Positions 1 to 11,114 of a DNA stretch of 64,000 nucleotides are shown here, piece after piece. The stretch lies in contig JAHDGY010000003.1 of NCBI GenBank assembly GCA_020631555.1, positions 27,512 through 91,511 of the forward strand, read 5' to 3'. Position 1 is the first letter of the stretch; each line of letters opens with the position of its first letter. The notes under the pieces were generated by a model. It was given only the letters and a program-made list of their open reading frames with translations. It had not been told where the DNA came from and ran no database searches. The translations under genes and the position numbers were made by a program. This DNA comes from Flavobacteriales bacterium. GTDB lineage: Bacteria; Bacteroidota; Bacteroidia; Flavobacteriales_D; Parvicellaceae.

Positions 1-214
1 CCGCCTGACTAACTTTTCTTTGATATTTTGATGAAGTTCCAGTAAGCCTTCTAGGCAAAAGCTTTCCTTGCTCATTAACGAACTTCAATAAAAAATCCGG
101 ATCTTTATAGTCAATATACTTAATTCCAGATCTTTGGAATCTACAATACTTTTCTTTCTTAACCTCAATTTTTATTGGAGTTAAGTATCTGATTTCTGAT
201 AAATTTTCTGCCAT
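1..214 (-). CDS. rpsR: 30S ribosomal protein S18 (C-terminus beyond window edge)
   Basis: Reverse-strand translation [72 protein letters not shown]18 motif, adjacent to rpsF. Confidence 0.93.
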   Translation of the reverse strand, partial: MAENLSEIRYLTPIKIEVKKEKYCRFQRSGIKYIDYKDPDFLLKFVNEQGKLLPRRLTGTSSKYQRKVSQA

Positions 215-238
215 GACTTGTGGATTTCCTTAAATTGA

Positions 239-571
239 TTAGGCTTTTGCCTTTTTTCTTCTTTTCTCAGCGAATGCAATATGGTCTTTGTCCATCTTAA
301 CAGTTAAAAAACGCATCACTCGCTCGTCTCTTTTGAACTCAACTTCCAATTTTTCGATGAAAGATCCATCAGTTTCGAATTCAAAAAGATTATAAAATCC
401 AGTAGTCTTTTTTTGAATTGGATACGCTAATTTTTTCAAGCCCCAATCCTCTTTCTCGATCACTTTACCTCCAAATTCACCAACTAAATTGATGAACTTT
501 GTCGCTGCTTCCTTTGCCTGAGCTTCAGACAAAACGGGAGTTAAAATGAAAACAGTCTCGTAACGATTCAT
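239..571 (-). CDS. rpsF: 30S ribosomal protein S6
   Basis: [16 protein letters not shown]...[19 protein letters not shown]; classic S6, next to rpsR. Confidence 0.96.
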   Translation of the reverse strand: MNRYETVFILTPVLSEAQAKEAATKFINLVGEFGGKVIEKEDWGLKKLAYPIQKKTTGFYNLFEFETDGSFIEKLEVEFKRDERVMRFLTVKMDKDHIAFAEKRRKKAKA

Positions 572-742
572 ATGTTTAATTCATTATTTTTATCCGATCT
601 GAACAGAATTTGTGTTCAAAACGGCCGGCAAATATAACAACAACAATCGTCAAATCAAATAAGCTGTATCAATAAATAGCGTAGGGTTAATCTAGATTTA
701 TTCTACATTTGTCTCGTCGATCATTTAAGGAATTAAATTATT

Positions 743-1996
743 ATGTCATACCTATTTACATCCGAATCCGTATCGGAAGGACACCCAGATAAAGTTGCTG
801 ATCAAATTTCAGACGCATTAATAGACAATTTTTTGGCTTTTGATCAAAACTCCAAAGTGGCATGTGAAACGCTGGTAACCACAGGACAAGTGGTTTTGGC
901 TGGTGAAGTAAGATCCAATGTTTATTTAGATGTTCAGAACATTGCTCGAAACGTAATCGGTAAAATCGGTTATACAAAAAGTGAGTACATGTTCGATTAT
1001 AACTCGTGCGGAATTCTTTCTGCAATTCACGAGCAATCAGACGACATCAACCGAGGAGTGGACAGAGAAAACAAAGAAGAGCAAGGCGCTGGTGATCAAG
1101 GAATGATGTTCGGCTACGCCACTACTGAGACTGCCAATTACATGCCTCTCGCCCTTGATTTATCGCACAAAATTTTGCAGGTTTTGGCAGAGTTAAGGAG
1201 AGAAAATAAAGAGATCAAATATTTGAGACCAGACTCAAAGTCTCAGGTAACCATAGAATATGACGACAACAACAAGCCTGTGCGGATTGATGCGATTGTG
1301 GTATCTACTCAACACGATGACTTTGGAGCCGATGAAGAAATGTTGGCCCAAATCAGGAAAGACATTGTTGAGGTTTTGGTCCCTCGTGTGAAAGCTCAGC
1401 TTCCTAAACATATTCAAGCCCTTTTTAATACCGACATTAAATACCACATTAACCCTACCGGGAAGTTTGTAATCGGTGGTCCTCACGGAGATACCGGATT
1501 GACCGGCAGAAAAATTATCGTTGACACTTATGGTGGCAAAGGAGCTCACGGTGGTGGAGCTTTTTCTGGTAAAGATCCAAGTAAAGTGGACCGCTCAGCT
1601 GCGTATGCAACACGACATATTGCTAAAAACTTAGTTGCTGCAGGCCTTTGCGAAGAAGTCTTAGTTCAAGTTTCTTACGCAATTGGAGTTGTAGAGCCTA
1701 TGGGTATTTTCGTGGACACTTACGGCACTGCCAAGGTTAATTTAACGGATGGACAGATTGCTGCTAAAGTTGGTCAGATCTTCGATATGCGTCCAGCGGC
1801 TATTGAAAGCAGATTGAAACTGCGGCAACCTATGTATTCGGAAACGGCTGCTTATGGTCACATGGGAAGAACAAATGAGACTGTAAAGAAGGTTTTCGAA
1901 TCTATCGATGGTAGCCAAATAGAAATTGATGTCGAGTTGTTTACTTGGGAAAAACTCGACTACGTAGAGAAAGTAAAAGCGGCCTTTAGCCTTTGA
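743..1996 (+). CDS. metK: S-adenosylmethionine synthetase
   Basis: [53 protein letters not shown] motifs. Confidence 0.98.
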   Translation: MSYLFTSESVSEGHPDKVADQISDALIDNFLAFDQNSKVACETLVTTGQVVLAGEVRSNVYLDVQNIARNVIGKIGYTKSEYMFDYNSCGILSAIHEQSDDINRGVDRENKEEQGAGDQGMMFGYATTETANYMPLALDLSHKILQVLAELRRENKEIKYLRPDSKSQVTIEYDDNNKPVRIDAIVVSTQHDDFGADEEMLAQIRKDIVEVLVPRVKAQLPKHIQALFNTDIKYHINPTGKFVIGGPHGDTGLTGRKIIVDTYGGKGAHGGGAFSGKDPSKVDRSAAYATRHIAKNLVAAGLCEEVLVQVSYAIGVVEPMGIFVDTYGTAKVNLTDGQIAAKVGQIFDMRPAAIESRLKLRQPMYSETAAYGHMGRTNETVKKVFESIDGSQIEIDVELFTWEKLDYVEKVKAAFSL

Positions 1997-2017
1997 TCTC
2001 TAGATAAATTATTGCAT

Positions 2018-2056
2018 AAAAAAGCGGTGTTTCCGGATCGAAACACCGCTTTTTTT
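2018..2056. terminator. Rho-independent terminator (usable on both strands)
   Basis: aaaaaagcggtgtttc-cggatc-gaaacaccgcttttttt hairpin between convergent metK and M1 peptidase genes. Confidence 0.9.
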
Positions 2057-2088
2057 ATTCATTATTTTTCGTCTTTCACGAACTCAAG

Positions 2089-3951
2089 TTATCGCCCGAA
2101 CACAGGATCCCCTGAAGTTCTTTTATTTCCAGCCCTCCAAACATCATTAGAACTATCTATATCCGCGAGTCTACCAGAGGCATCAATTTCAATTTTCTGG
2201 ATTTGTCCAAAAGGCATATCGATCGGAAGCTCATACAAAGTGTATGTCCATGGCCAATCCTTAGCTACGGCCATTTCACCCTTAAATAAATCTACTCCTT
2301 CCTTAGTCCCCCGCATAATTACCATTGGGATATTGTAAACTTTGATCTCTCCAGACATAGTTGTCACATAAATATCCAAAGGCATTGGCATTTGCCCTAT
2401 TCGCCTAAGAACAACTCTACTACCCGAGCCGTTTGCCTCAACCTTTTCAATTGCATAGTCGATCGTCTTTATAGTCCCTACCCAGTTTTCAAAATACCAA
2501 TCCAACTCAATACCAGACACTTTTTCCATAACACGTTTAAATCGTCGTGGGTTCGGATGCTTAAATTTCCATTCCTCAAAATATTGACGCAAACCTTTAA
2601 ACAACGTTTCTTCCCCAATAACATATCCCAACTGATGTAAGAATACACAGCCTTTAGAGTATACATTAATTCCGTGCGTCGAATTTAAATTATAGTGATC
2701 CGCATGAGTAGTAAGCGGTTCAGCATAATCTTTTGGAGCTAAGTGATAATAACCACGATACGCTCCTGTATGCGGATTTACCTGCTTTTTTCCGTTCACA
2801 TGGTCTTTGACAACATTCTGTCCGAAAGATGTAAACCCTTCATCCATCCAAGCATACTTGGATTCATTGGTGCCCAATACACCCTGATACCAGCTGTGCA
2901 TAGCTTCATGAATGATTACACTGAGTAATCCTCCAAAACTCCCGTGAGAAGTAACTAAAGTGGCCATTGGATATTCCATTCCTCCATCCCCTCCCTGAAG
3001 AATTGAGTATTGCTTGTAAGGGTACTCTCCAAAAGTTTTATTAGCAAATTCAAAAGCCTTAACTGTTAATGGCTGAACCTTTATCCAGTTTTCTGCAAGC
3101 GTATCGGTCTGGTAAAAAAAATGAATTACCGTACCATTGGATAACTTTTGTTGATCGTGTTTGAAATCTGGATCGGCAGCCCAAGCAAAATCGTGAACTT
3201 GTGGAGCCTTAAAATGCCAGCTAAGCTTGCCATTTTTTGGAGCCTTTACTTTCTTGCTCGAATAGCCATGTCCAATTTCATCGGGGTTTTGAAGATAACC
3301 AGTACCACCGATCACATAATCTTTATCCATTGTGATAGTTACGTCAAAGTCACCCCAAACACCATGAAATTCACGACCAACATAAGGATTAGTGTGCCAA
3401 CCATCTTCATCAAATTCACACATCTTTGGATACCACTGAGTCATAGAATAATCTATCCGTTCTTGATTATGCCTACCTGTTCTACGAATTTGCACCGGAA
3501 CCTGACTATTAAATTCCATATAGAATTTTGATTTTCCACCTGGCTTAATCGGTTGAATTAAGTAGACAACCAAAATCGTTCCTTCAATTTCGAACTTCAC
3601 GGTCTTTCCATTCTGCTGCAACTTGTCAATTTTATGGTAACCAATTTCATCTTCCTTCAAATAAGCTATTCTATCCCGGACCCTACCGTCTGGATCTTTA
3701 ATTGTCCGGGACCTCACGTCCATCATACTACCTGGCTGAAACGCATTGTAATACAAATGGTAATAAACTTTTGTAAGTGTTTCACTTGAATTATTAGTGT
3801 ACTCAATTGTCTGCTTACCGGTGAACCGATGCGTTTGGACATCAAAATCAATGTCCATTTTATACTCAATAGCTTGCTGCCAGTAACCTGGCTCCTGCGC
3901 AAACAATTGAGCTGCAATTACGATAAAAAAGAAATTCGCGATATATTTCAT
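2089..3951 (-). CDS. M1 family metallopeptidase (secreted aminopeptidase-like)
   Basis: HEAMHSWYQG...WMDEGFTSF zinc site; signal peptide MKYIANFFFIVIAAQLFAQ; internal start avoids overlap with upstream gene. Confidence 0.9.
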   Translation of the reverse strand: MKYIANFFFIVIAAQLFAQEPGYWQQAIEYKMDIDFDVQTHRFTGKQTIEYTNNSSETLTKVYYHLYYNAFQPGSMMDVRSRTIKDPDGRVRDRIAYLKEDEIGYHKIDKLQQNGKTVKFEIEGTILVVYLIQPIKPGGKSKFYMEFNSQVPVQIRRTGRHNQERIDYSMTQWYPKMCEFDEDGWHTNPYVGREFHGVWGDFDVTITMDKDYVIGGTGYLQNPDEIGHGYSSKKVKAPKNGKLSWHFKAPQVHDFAWAADPDFKHDQQKLSNGTVIHFFYQTDTLAENWIKVQPLTVKAFEFANKTFGEYPYKQYSILQGGDGGMEYPMATLVTSHGSFGGLLSVIIHEAMHSWYQGVLGTNESKYAWMDEGFTSFGQNVVKDHVNGKKQVNPHTGAYRGYYHLAPKDYAEPLTTHADHYNLNSTHGINVYSKGCVFLHQLGYVIGEETLFKGLRQYFEEWKFKHPNPRRFKRVMEKVSGIELDWYFENWVGTIKTIDYAIEKVEANGSGSRVVLRRIGQMPMPLDIYVTTMSGEIKVYNIPMVIMRGTKEGVDLFKGEMAVAKDWPWTYTLYELPIDMPFGQIQKIEIDASGRLADIDSSNDVWRAGNKRTSGDPVFGR

Positions 3952-3976
3952 AAGTATATTGTTTCTTTTATAATTC

Positions 3977-4987
3977 TTAGTTTGTGAACTTTGATTTATC
4001 AATCCCCAACCACTCTAGTGTTGAATTGCAATAGACATCCTCTACTACCTGGTCAGAGAGCCCAGATTCATTTACAAATTTCCCAATTTCTAAATCACCT
4101 AAAGGAAATGGATAATCCGAACCTAAGCAAACCTTTTTAGAACCAACCATTTCAATAACGTATTTAAGCATCACTGGGTCATGCGTTATGCAGTCTATCC
4201 AGAAGTGCCCCAAATACTCTTTTGGATTGACGGGATTATCAATAGCGACCAAATCTGGGCGACAATTAAACCCGTGCTCAATTCTTCCTAAAGTAGCCAG
4301 AAACGAACCTCCAGCATGCACAAAATTCACTTTCAATTTTGGGAACTTCGCAAAAACTCCACCAAAAATCATTGAACAAATAGCCCTGCAAGTTTCTGCA
4401 GGCATTCCAACCAACCAAGGCAACCAATAACTTTCCATTTCCTGTTTGCCCATCATATTCCAGGGATGAACCATCACTGCCATATCCAATCTCTCACAAG
4501 CTTCCCAAACAATATGGAACTTTTCGGCGGAAAGATTTTCTCCCTCAATATTCGACCCTATCTGTACACCCAAATAGCCAATTTGCTTTAAGCGCTCCAA
4601 TTCCCTAACTGCCAATTCTGGATCCTGCATAGGAATTGTGCCCAAAGCCAAATAATTCTTCGGGTATTTATTGACTAGTTCCGCCAAATCATCATTCAAA
4701 AACTCTGAAACTGCCAGACCATCTTTCGATTTTGCAAAATAAGCAAACAGAACTGGAATAGTTGAAACAACCTGAACCTGTGTATTAAACTCCTTGTACT
4801 CTTCAATACGTACTGCTCCATCCCAACAATTCTCATTGATTTCTCGAAAAAAGCGATCTCCTTGCATCATTCTAGCCCAACCTTGCCTGTGGTGATCTAA
4901 ATGAATAAAACCTGAGTATCCGAACTGTTCCGTCCATGCCGGCATCTTGCGCGGCATAATATGCGTATGCATATCAATTTTTAACAT
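3977..4987 (-). CDS. Amidohydrolase, aminocarboxymuconate-semialdehyde decarboxylase (ACMSD)-like
   Basis: MLKIDMHTHIMPRKMPAW..., VHPWNMMG, NFVHAGGSF, LGSDYPFPLGD motifs. Confidence 0.85.
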   Translation of the reverse strand: MLKIDMHTHIMPRKMPAWTEQFGYSGFIHLDHHRQGWARMMQGDRFFREINENCWDGAVRIEEYKEFNTQVQVVSTIPVLFAYFAKSKDGLAVSEFLNDDLAELVNKYPKNYLALGTIPMQDPELAVRELERLKQIGYLGVQIGSNIEGENLSAEKFHIVWEACERLDMAVMVHPWNMMGKQEMESYWLPWLVGMPAETCRAICSMIFGGVFAKFPKLKVNFVHAGGSFLATLGRIEHGFNCRPDLVAIDNPVNPKEYLGHFWIDCITHDPVMLKYVIEMVGSKKVCLGSDYPFPLGDLEIGKFVNESGLSDQVVEDVYCNSTLEWLGIDKSKFTN

Positions 4988-5006
4988 AACCAACCGTTAT
5001 TCCCCA

Positions 5007-5273
5007 TTACAGGGCATTATTTTCATGCAACGAACTAGTTCCATTGCTTTTTTTTGGCACCGGATCGAAGCCGTGAGTTCCCCAGGGATGACACTTCGCC
5101 AATCGCTTTGTCCCCATCCAAAGGCCTTTAAATACTCCCCATTCTTCAATTGCCTGAATCGTATAGTTTGAACATGTTGGTTCGTGTCTACACGTTTGAG
5201 GCAATAAGGGAGAAATCAACCACTGGTAAAGCTTCACAGGAAAAATGAATATGTATTTCCAAACCTGTAACAT
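5007..5273 (-). CDS. yidD: Membrane protein insertion efficiency factor YidD
   Basis: [32 protein letters not shown]...[12 protein letters not shown]. Confidence 0.95.
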   Translation of the reverse strand: MLQVWKYIFIFPVKLYQWLISPLLPQTCRHEPTCSNYTIQAIEEWGVFKGLWMGTKRLAKCHPWGTHGFDPVPKKSNGTSSLHENNAL

Positions 5274-5418
5274 ACCGGTGTAAATATAGTTGAGAAATCA
5301 CAATTGATAATCCAATATTATTAATTGAATTTAGAATTCATCAAGCTACAAGATCATGGTCGCACTCTTTTGAGAAACCAGCCTTGATCTACCATTCTTA
5401 CTTGACAGAAACAGAGCA

Positions 5419-5446
5419 CAAAAAAAGGGGAACAAGTCCCCTTTTC
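5419..5446 (-). terminator. Terminator at the end of the fad-like operon
   Basis: Minus strand aaaaggggacttgttccccttttttt: 8-bp stem plus T-run, downstream of acyl-CoA dehydrogenase. Confidence 0.75.
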
Positions 5447-5641
5447 AGACGTTTTACCGTCAATACGCTTTAAGTGAGAGTAAAAGCGCTTATTGTAGCA
5501 TTCCTATAATCAAGTGGACCACCTTATGACATTAACACGTCCACTCAAAAACTTCACTTAAATATAATATTTTAATCTAACTTTTTAGCTTATTTGTCGA
5601 TATTTTTTTGTCTTTTATAGATTACCGAAACTTTATTCGGA

Positions 5642-7438
5642 TTAATAGCAATAGTCATTTTCCTGAATCAATCGGTTTGCTATTCTTTGTCTTGCCTCCT
5701 TTGCATTGAAAGGCCCATGCTTTGTAAACCTTTTCAGCCCCATCAGCATCATCCGTAATTCATCCTCCTCAGCAAAAGCATTCAATGCATCTTTTCCCCA
5801 CTTGTTAACTTGATCGGCCAAATCGTACACCAACACACGAAGCATGTCGATTTGCTCTTGACAAGCCGACTCTCCCCGCACATCTACCATTTTCTGAACA
5901 CGCAGCAAAGTTGATTCCGCAATATAAACAGAGATAACCATGTCCGCGATATTTTCTAATATCTCCTGCTCCTTCTCCAATGTTTGAGCAAGCTTTTGTG
6001 CAGCCGACCCTGCAACCATCAAAACCGCTTTCTTAAAATTCCTTACATATTTATGAACCTTCCCGAACATTGAGTCATCTTCATTCCCAAAGTCCGGAAT
6101 AGACATCAATTCATTACCAACAGCCATAGCCGGTCCCATTAAATCTAACTCGCCTTTCATAGCACGCTTTAGAAGCATCCCAACCAACAACAACCTATTG
6201 ATCTCATTGGTACCTTCGAAAATTCTATTAATACGCGCATCACGATAACATTTCTCTATTCGCGTTTCCGCTGAATAACCCATGCCTCCATGTATCTGAA
6301 CCCCCTCATCAACAACATAATCCAAAACGTCTGAACCATAGACTTTCAAAATCGCACATTCAGGTGCAAATTGTTCAATTCCTTTCAAAGTCGCTTGTTC
6401 TTTATCCATACCGCCTTCAACAAGCGACTGAATAGCGTCGTCTATATTCTGAGAAACTCGATAAACAGCCGACTCACAAGCAAATGTCCTAATACACTGT
6501 TCGGCCAATTTATGGCGAATAGCACCATACTTTGAAATGGATCTACCAAATTGTTCGCGCTCATTAGCATACTTTACAGACTCAATAATAGCTCCCTTGC
6601 ATCCGCCCATGACACCGCCCCCTAGTTTGGCGCGCCCAATGTTTAGTATATTCACAGCGATTTTAAATCCGTCTTGTCTATCGCCCAGCAAGTTCTCAGC
6701 CGGCACCTTGACATTATTGTAAAACACCTGCCTTGTTGAAGACCCTTTAATTCCCATCTTTTTCTCTTCCGGATTCAAACTAATTCCTTCAGATTTTGCC
6801 TCCACCAAAAACGCAGTCAAATTATCGTCGTCGTCAATTTTGGCGAAAACAGTCATTAAATCCGCAAATCCACCATTAGTAATCCACATTTTCTGACCGT
6901 TAAGAACGTAATGCTTTCCGTCGTCCGTTAACTTAGCACAAGTTTTACCTGAATTTGCATCCGAACCGGCTGAAGGCTCCGTAAGGCAGTAGGACGCCTT
7001 CCATTCGCCAGTAGCTAATTTAGAGGCATACTTTTCTTTTTGTGCTTGCGTTCCGTAATACAAAAGTGGAAGAGTTCCAATCCCTGTATGAGCGCCATAG
7101 GCCACGGAAAATGAATGACCGTTACCAAGTGCCTCAGCCGCTAACATACTGGTTTTAAAATCCACTCCCATTCCACCAAACTCTTCTGGAACCGACAAAC
7201 CTAACAATCCCAATTCACCGGATTTGTCAAGCAACCGTTCCATTAATCCTTCTTCCATCGCATCGATTTCTTCAAGCTTTGGCTCTACCTCAGTAGCAAT
7301 AAAATCTTTACACATTTGCGCAATCATGCGATGCTCCTCGGTCCATTCCTCTGGAGTAAATATTTCATGTGGATGCGTCTCGCGAATGAGAAACTCTCCT
7401 CCTTTTATAGCGTTCATTTTCTGTTCTGTTGATTCCAT
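5642..7438 (-). CDS. Acyl-CoA dehydrogenase (long form, C-terminal extension)
   Basis: YCLTEPSAGSDANSGKT, GGMGYSAETRIEKCYRDARINRIFEGTNEINRLL. Confidence 0.93.
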   Translation of the reverse strand: MESTEQKMNAIKGGEFLIRETHPHEIFTPEEWTEEHRMIAQMCKDFIATEVEPKLEEIDAMEEGLMERLLDKSGELGLLGLSVPEEFGGMGVDFKTSMLAAEALGNGHSFSVAYGAHTGIGTLPLLYYGTQAQKEKYASKLATGEWKASYCLTEPSAGSDANSGKTCAKLTDDGKHYVLNGQKMWITNGGFADLMTVFAKIDDDDNLTAFLVEAKSEGISLNPEEKKMGIKGSSTRQVFYNNVKVPAENLLGDRQDGFKIAVNILNIGRAKLGGGVMGGCKGAIIESVKYANEREQFGRSISKYGAIRHKLAEQCIRTFACESAVYRVSQNIDDAIQSLVEGGMDKEQATLKGIEQFAPECAILKVYGSDVLDYVVDEGVQIHGGMGYSAETRIEKCYRDARINRIFEGTNEINRLLLVGMLLKRAMKGELDLMGPAMAVGNELMSIPDFGNEDDSMFGKVHKYVRNFKKAVLMVAGSAAQKLAQTLEKEQEILENIADMVISVYIAESTLLRVQKMVDVRGESACQEQIDMLRVLVYDLADQVNKWGKDALNAFAEEDELRMMLMGLKRFTKHGPFNAKEARQRIANRLIQENDYCY

Positions 7439-7483
7439 GTGTTTTGTTTTGGGAAGTATCCGGGATACTCTTAAGTTTTATGA

Positions 7484-8665
7484 TTAGTTCAATAGTTCGT
7501 ATACCCCGCATGCGCCTTGACCAGTTCCGACGCACATGGTTACGGCACCATACTTTTGATTTCTTCGACGCATTTCGTTAAATAACTGTACTGATAGTTT
7601 GGCTCCGGTACAACCTAATGGATGACCAAGGGCTATCGCACCTCCATTTACATTTACCAATTCAGGATTTATGTCAAGTTCGCGCAACACGGCAACCGAT
7701 TGCGACGCAAAAGCCTCGTTCAATTCAATTTGCTCTAAATCACTAATCGACAAACCTGCTCTTTTAACCGCTTCAGGAATAGCCGCAACTGGACCAATAC
7801 CCATTATTCGCGGCTCCACTCCCATTACTGCATAAGATTTGAGCTGAGCTATCGGCTGCACTCCAAGTTCCTTCACCATTTCTTCCGACATGACCATCAC
7901 GAAGGCTGCTCCGTCAGAAGTTTGAGAAGAGTTACCAGCAGTCACGGATCCGCCTTGTGCAAACACCGGCCTTAACTTTGCCAATGCTTCTATGTTGGTT
8001 CCTTTTCGCGGCCCCTCATCCATATCTACGGTAAACTTCTTTTCTTGTCGCTTTTCCGATTCATCTAGAAAAACTTCCTTCACCTCTATAGGAACGATTT
8101 CATCTTTAAAGACACCCGAATCATTGGCCGCCAGTGCTTTCATATGGGAGTTATAGGCAAACTCATCTTGCTCTTCACGAGACACTTTAAAATCATTGGC
8201 AACCGCCTCGGCTGTAAGCCCCATTCCCCAATACCATGTTGGGTTTTTGGCAGCGACTTTAGCATTTGGCACCAAACGCCACCCACCAAATGGAATTGGA
8301 GACATCGTCTCTACCCCACCAGCAATGATACAGTCCGCCATTCCTGATTGAATTTTAGCAGACGCCATTGCTATCGTTTCCAATCCAGAAGAACAATAGC
8401 GATTTACCGTGACTCCAGGAACTTTGTCTGTATCTAGACTCATTAACGAAATCATTCTACCAATGTTCAGCCCTTGCTCCGCTTCAGGAGTGGCATTTCC
8501 AACGATTAAATCTTCTATTCTATTCTTATCTAATTGAGGAAAATCCTCCAATAATCTTTTAACTACTGCAACTGCAAGGTCGTCTGGTCGAATTGTTTTA
8601 AACAATCCTCTTGGCGCTTTGCCAACCGCCGATCTATATCCACCTACTATATATGCTGTTTTCAT
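7484..8665 (-). CDS. fadA: Acetyl-CoA acyltransferase (thiolase)
   Basis: VNRYCSSGLETIAMA, NVNGGAIALGHPLGCTGA, MCVGTGQGACGVYE. Confidence 0.93.
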   Translation of the reverse strand: MKTAYIVGGYRSAVGKAPRGLFKTIRPDDLAVAVVKRLLEDFPQLDKNRIEDLIVGNATPEAEQGLNIGRMISLMSLDTDKVPGVTVNRYCSSGLETIAMASAKIQSGMADCIIAGGVETMSPIPFGGWRLVPNAKVAAKNPTWYWGMGLTAEAVANDFKVSREEQDEFAYNSHMKALAANDSGVFKDEIVPIEVKEVFLDESEKRQEKKFTVDMDEGPRKGTNIEALAKLRPVFAQGGSVTAGNSSQTSDGAAFVMVMSEEMVKELGVQPIAQLKSYAVMGVEPRIMGIGPVAAIPEAVKRAGLSISDLEQIELNEAFASQSVAVLRELDINPELVNVNGGAIALGHPLGCTGAKLSVQLFNEMRRRNQKYGAVTMCVGTGQGACGVYELLN

Positions 8666-8672
8666 AGTGCTA

Positions 8673-11060
8673 TTAGTTTCTTAAAATCTTACCTGTTTGC
8701 AACAAGCTTTGCATGCGCTCCAACGTTTTTCGTTGTCCGCATAATTCCACAAATGCCCTTCGCTCCAAATCCAACAAATATTGTTCTGACACCTGAGTTG
8801 GAGAAGAGAGATCTCCTCCGCAAAGCACATAACCTAGTTTTTCGGAGATTACCAAATCGTGCTCAGACATGTAATTTCCACTCATCATAGAATGTGCACC
8901 AACGTGCACCAATCCCAATCCTTCATTTCCAAGAACTGTAATATCTTTTCTTCTGGCAGGCTGAGTATAACCCTTCTCCGCCATTTCCAGACAGGCCTCC
9001 TTTGCATAAGTTAGTTGACGTTCTTTCGAAACAATAACCTCATCAATACCTCGACGCAAATACCCCAATTCGAACGCCTCTTCCGCTGATGTAGACACCT
9101 TGGCCTGGCCAACTGTTAAAAAACGATTTCTAAACTGATTGGTTCTCATATCACCATCGTTAAAGTCATCAGAAGTTCGAAGGGCAAATTCCTTTGTTCC
9201 TCCTCCGCCGGGGATAACCCCAACACCGAACTCTACAAGCCCCATGTACGTTTCCGCATGAGCAACTACCTTATCGGCATGAAGACACATTTCACAGCCT
9301 CCCCCTAGCGCCATATTGTGGGGAGCAATAACTACAGGGATAGAAGAATATCGAATTCTCATCATTGTGTTCTGAAAGGCACGAACAGCAAAATCAAGTT
9401 CATCGAATTCTTGTTCCACCGCCATCATGAAAATCATCCCCACATTTGCACCAGCTGAAAAATTCTGACCATCGTTGCAAATAACAACTCCATTCCAACT
9501 ATCGTCACCTTCAGCAAGATCAATCGCCTTATTGATCCCTTGAATAACACCTCCACCAATGGTGTTCATTTTAGTATGAAATTCGACGTTAATGATACCG
9601 TCGCCCAAATCAATTAAGTGAACATCTTGATTATTCCAGATCGTTTTGGTTTCTCGAAGATTATCAAGAATGAGCAACTCATCAGTACCTGGAACAACTT
9701 GGTAAGACTTACTTGAAATATCGTAGAATTTGCGAACACCTTCTTCAACTTTATAAAATGAATCGTTACCCGCTTCTAACATTTGGTAAACCCATTTGGC
9801 TGGTGGGCATTCGAGCTCTTCCATCACTTGAACAAACTTGGCCACCCCAAAAACATCCCAAGTCTCAAAAGGACCAATTTCCCATCCAAACCCAGCGCAC
9901 ATCGCATCATCAACCTTGTAGATTTCATCGGCAATTTCTGGTATTCGATTGGAACAATATTGGGAAACGCTGGAAACAATATTTCGGTAAAATTCTCCTG
10001 CCTTATCCTTGCCTTTTATAAGCACCTTCAATCGACTTTTGAGGTCATCCACAGTTTTTGCGGCCGCCAGAGTCGCAAACTTGACTTTGCTTTTTTCTAC
10101 GTATTCCAGCGAATTCAAATCCAAAGAGAGGATTTTGCGCTTTCCATTTTCGTCTTTCGTTTTCTTGTAAAACCCCTGTCCTGATTTACTTCCAAGCCAA
10201 TCGTTGGCCACCATTTGGGAAACATAATCTGGAATTTCAAAAACTTCACACTTCTCATCATCCGGACAATTTTGTTTCACTCCGTTGGCAACATGCACAA
10301 GAGTATCTAACCCAACAACATCGCAAGTACGGAAAGTTGCAGACTTTGGTCGACCAAAAACTGGCCCAGTAAGCTTGTCAACTTCATCGACAGAAAGCCC
10401 AAGTTTAGCCACCAAATGAAATAACGACTGAATGGAAAACACTCCAATTCGATTCGCTATAAATGCCGGTGTATCCTTGCACAATACGGTAACTTTACCA
10501 AGGAATCTAGAGCCATAGTCCATTAAAAAGTCTATCAACTCTGGGGCTGTTTCTGTTGATGGAATAATTTCTAATAACTTCAGATATCTCGGCGGGTTGA
10601 AAAAGTGCGTTCCGCAGAAGTGCTTTTTAAAATCCTCCGACCTTCCCTCCAACAACATTTGGATAGGAATTCCTGATGTGTTGGATGAAATAATTGAGCC
10701 CGGAGCACGATATTTCTCCACATTCTCAAACACTATTTTTTTGATATCGAGTCGCTCAACAACAACTTCAACCACCCAATCAGCATCAGAGATTTTGGGC
10801 ATGTCGTCGGTCATGTTTCCTGTGGAAATTCGACCGGCAAAAGATTTGGAATACAAAGGAGATGGATTTGATTTTATGGCCTGCTTTAAAGCCTCATCAA
10901 TCAGCTTATTACGAAGTCTTTTGTTTTCAGAATTTTCCGCACCGCTTGGAACAATATCCAATAGCAACACCTCACAACCAATATTGGCGAAGTGACATGC
11001 AATTCTGGACCCCATAACTCCCGATCCCAGAACTGCCACTTTCTTGATGTTTCTTTTCAT
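8673..11060 (-). CDS. 3-hydroxyacyl-CoA dehydrogenase / enoyl-CoA hydratase fusion
   Basis: Rossmann VAVLGSGVMGSRIACHFANIG; FCGTHFFNPPRYLKLLEIIP; C-terminal crotonase ALGGGCEMCLHADKVVAHAET. Confidence 0.93.
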   Translation of the reverse strand: MKRNIKKVAVLGSGVMGSRIACHFANIGCEVLLLDIVPSGAENSENKRLRNKLIDEALKQAIKSNPSPLYSKSFAGRISTGNMTDDMPKISDADWVVEVVVERLDIKKIVFENVEKYRAPGSIISSNTSGIPIQMLLEGRSEDFKKHFCGTHFFNPPRYLKLLEIIPSTETAPELIDFLMDYGSRFLGKVTVLCKDTPAFIANRIGVFSIQSLFHLVAKLGLSVDEVDKLTGPVFGRPKSATFRTCDVVGLDTLVHVANGVKQNCPDDEKCEVFEIPDYVSQMVANDWLGSKSGQGFYKKTKDENGKRKILSLDLNSLEYVEKSKVKFATLAAAKTVDDLKSRLKVLIKGKDKAGEFYRNIVSSVSQYCSNRIPEIADEIYKVDDAMCAGFGWEIGPFETWDVFGVAKFVQVMEELECPPAKWVYQMLEAGNDSFYKVEEGVRKFYDISSKSYQVVPGTDELLILDNLRETKTIWNNQDVHLIDLGDGIINVEFHTKMNTIGGGVIQGINKAIDLAEGDDSWNGVVICNDGQNFSAGANVGMIFMMAVEQEFDELDFAVRAFQNTMMRIRYSSIPVVIAPHNMALGGGCEMCLHADKVVAHAETYMGLVEFGVGVIPGGGGTKEFALRTSDDFNDGDMRTNQFRNRFLTVGQAKVSTSAEEAFELGYLRRGIDEVIVSKERQLTYAKEACLEMAEKGYTQPARRKDITVLGNEGLGLVHVGAHSMMSGNYMSEHDLVISEKLGYVLCGGDLSSPTQVSEQYLLDLERRAFVELCGQRKTLERMQSLLQTGKILRN

Positions 11061-11114
11061 TTAATAATGATGTTATGTAGGCTAGGCAAGCGAATCAGCA
11101 CAATCCAACAACCT

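Noticed and set aside
597-742. Possible SAM riboswitch upstream of metK
   Set aside because: No recognisable conserved SAM aptamer core or expression-platform hairpin in this short leader.
756-1549. Minus-strand ORFs inside metK (89 and 104 aa)
   Set aside because: Shadow ORFs opposite a clearly conserved gene, low-complexity antisense translations with no recognisable motif.
2012-2338. Plus-strand 108-aa ORF opposite M1 peptidase
   Set aside because: Antisense of conserved coding sequence and starts inside the terminator hairpin.
5274-5641. Possible CRISPR or ncRNA in the gap between yidD and acyl-CoA dehydrogenase
   Set aside because: No regularly spaced repeats; only one terminator hairpin is supported.
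9713-10184. Overlapping plus-strand ORFs opposite the HCD/ECH fusion gene
   Set aside because: Shadow ORFs, both frames contradict the strong minus-strand coding signal.
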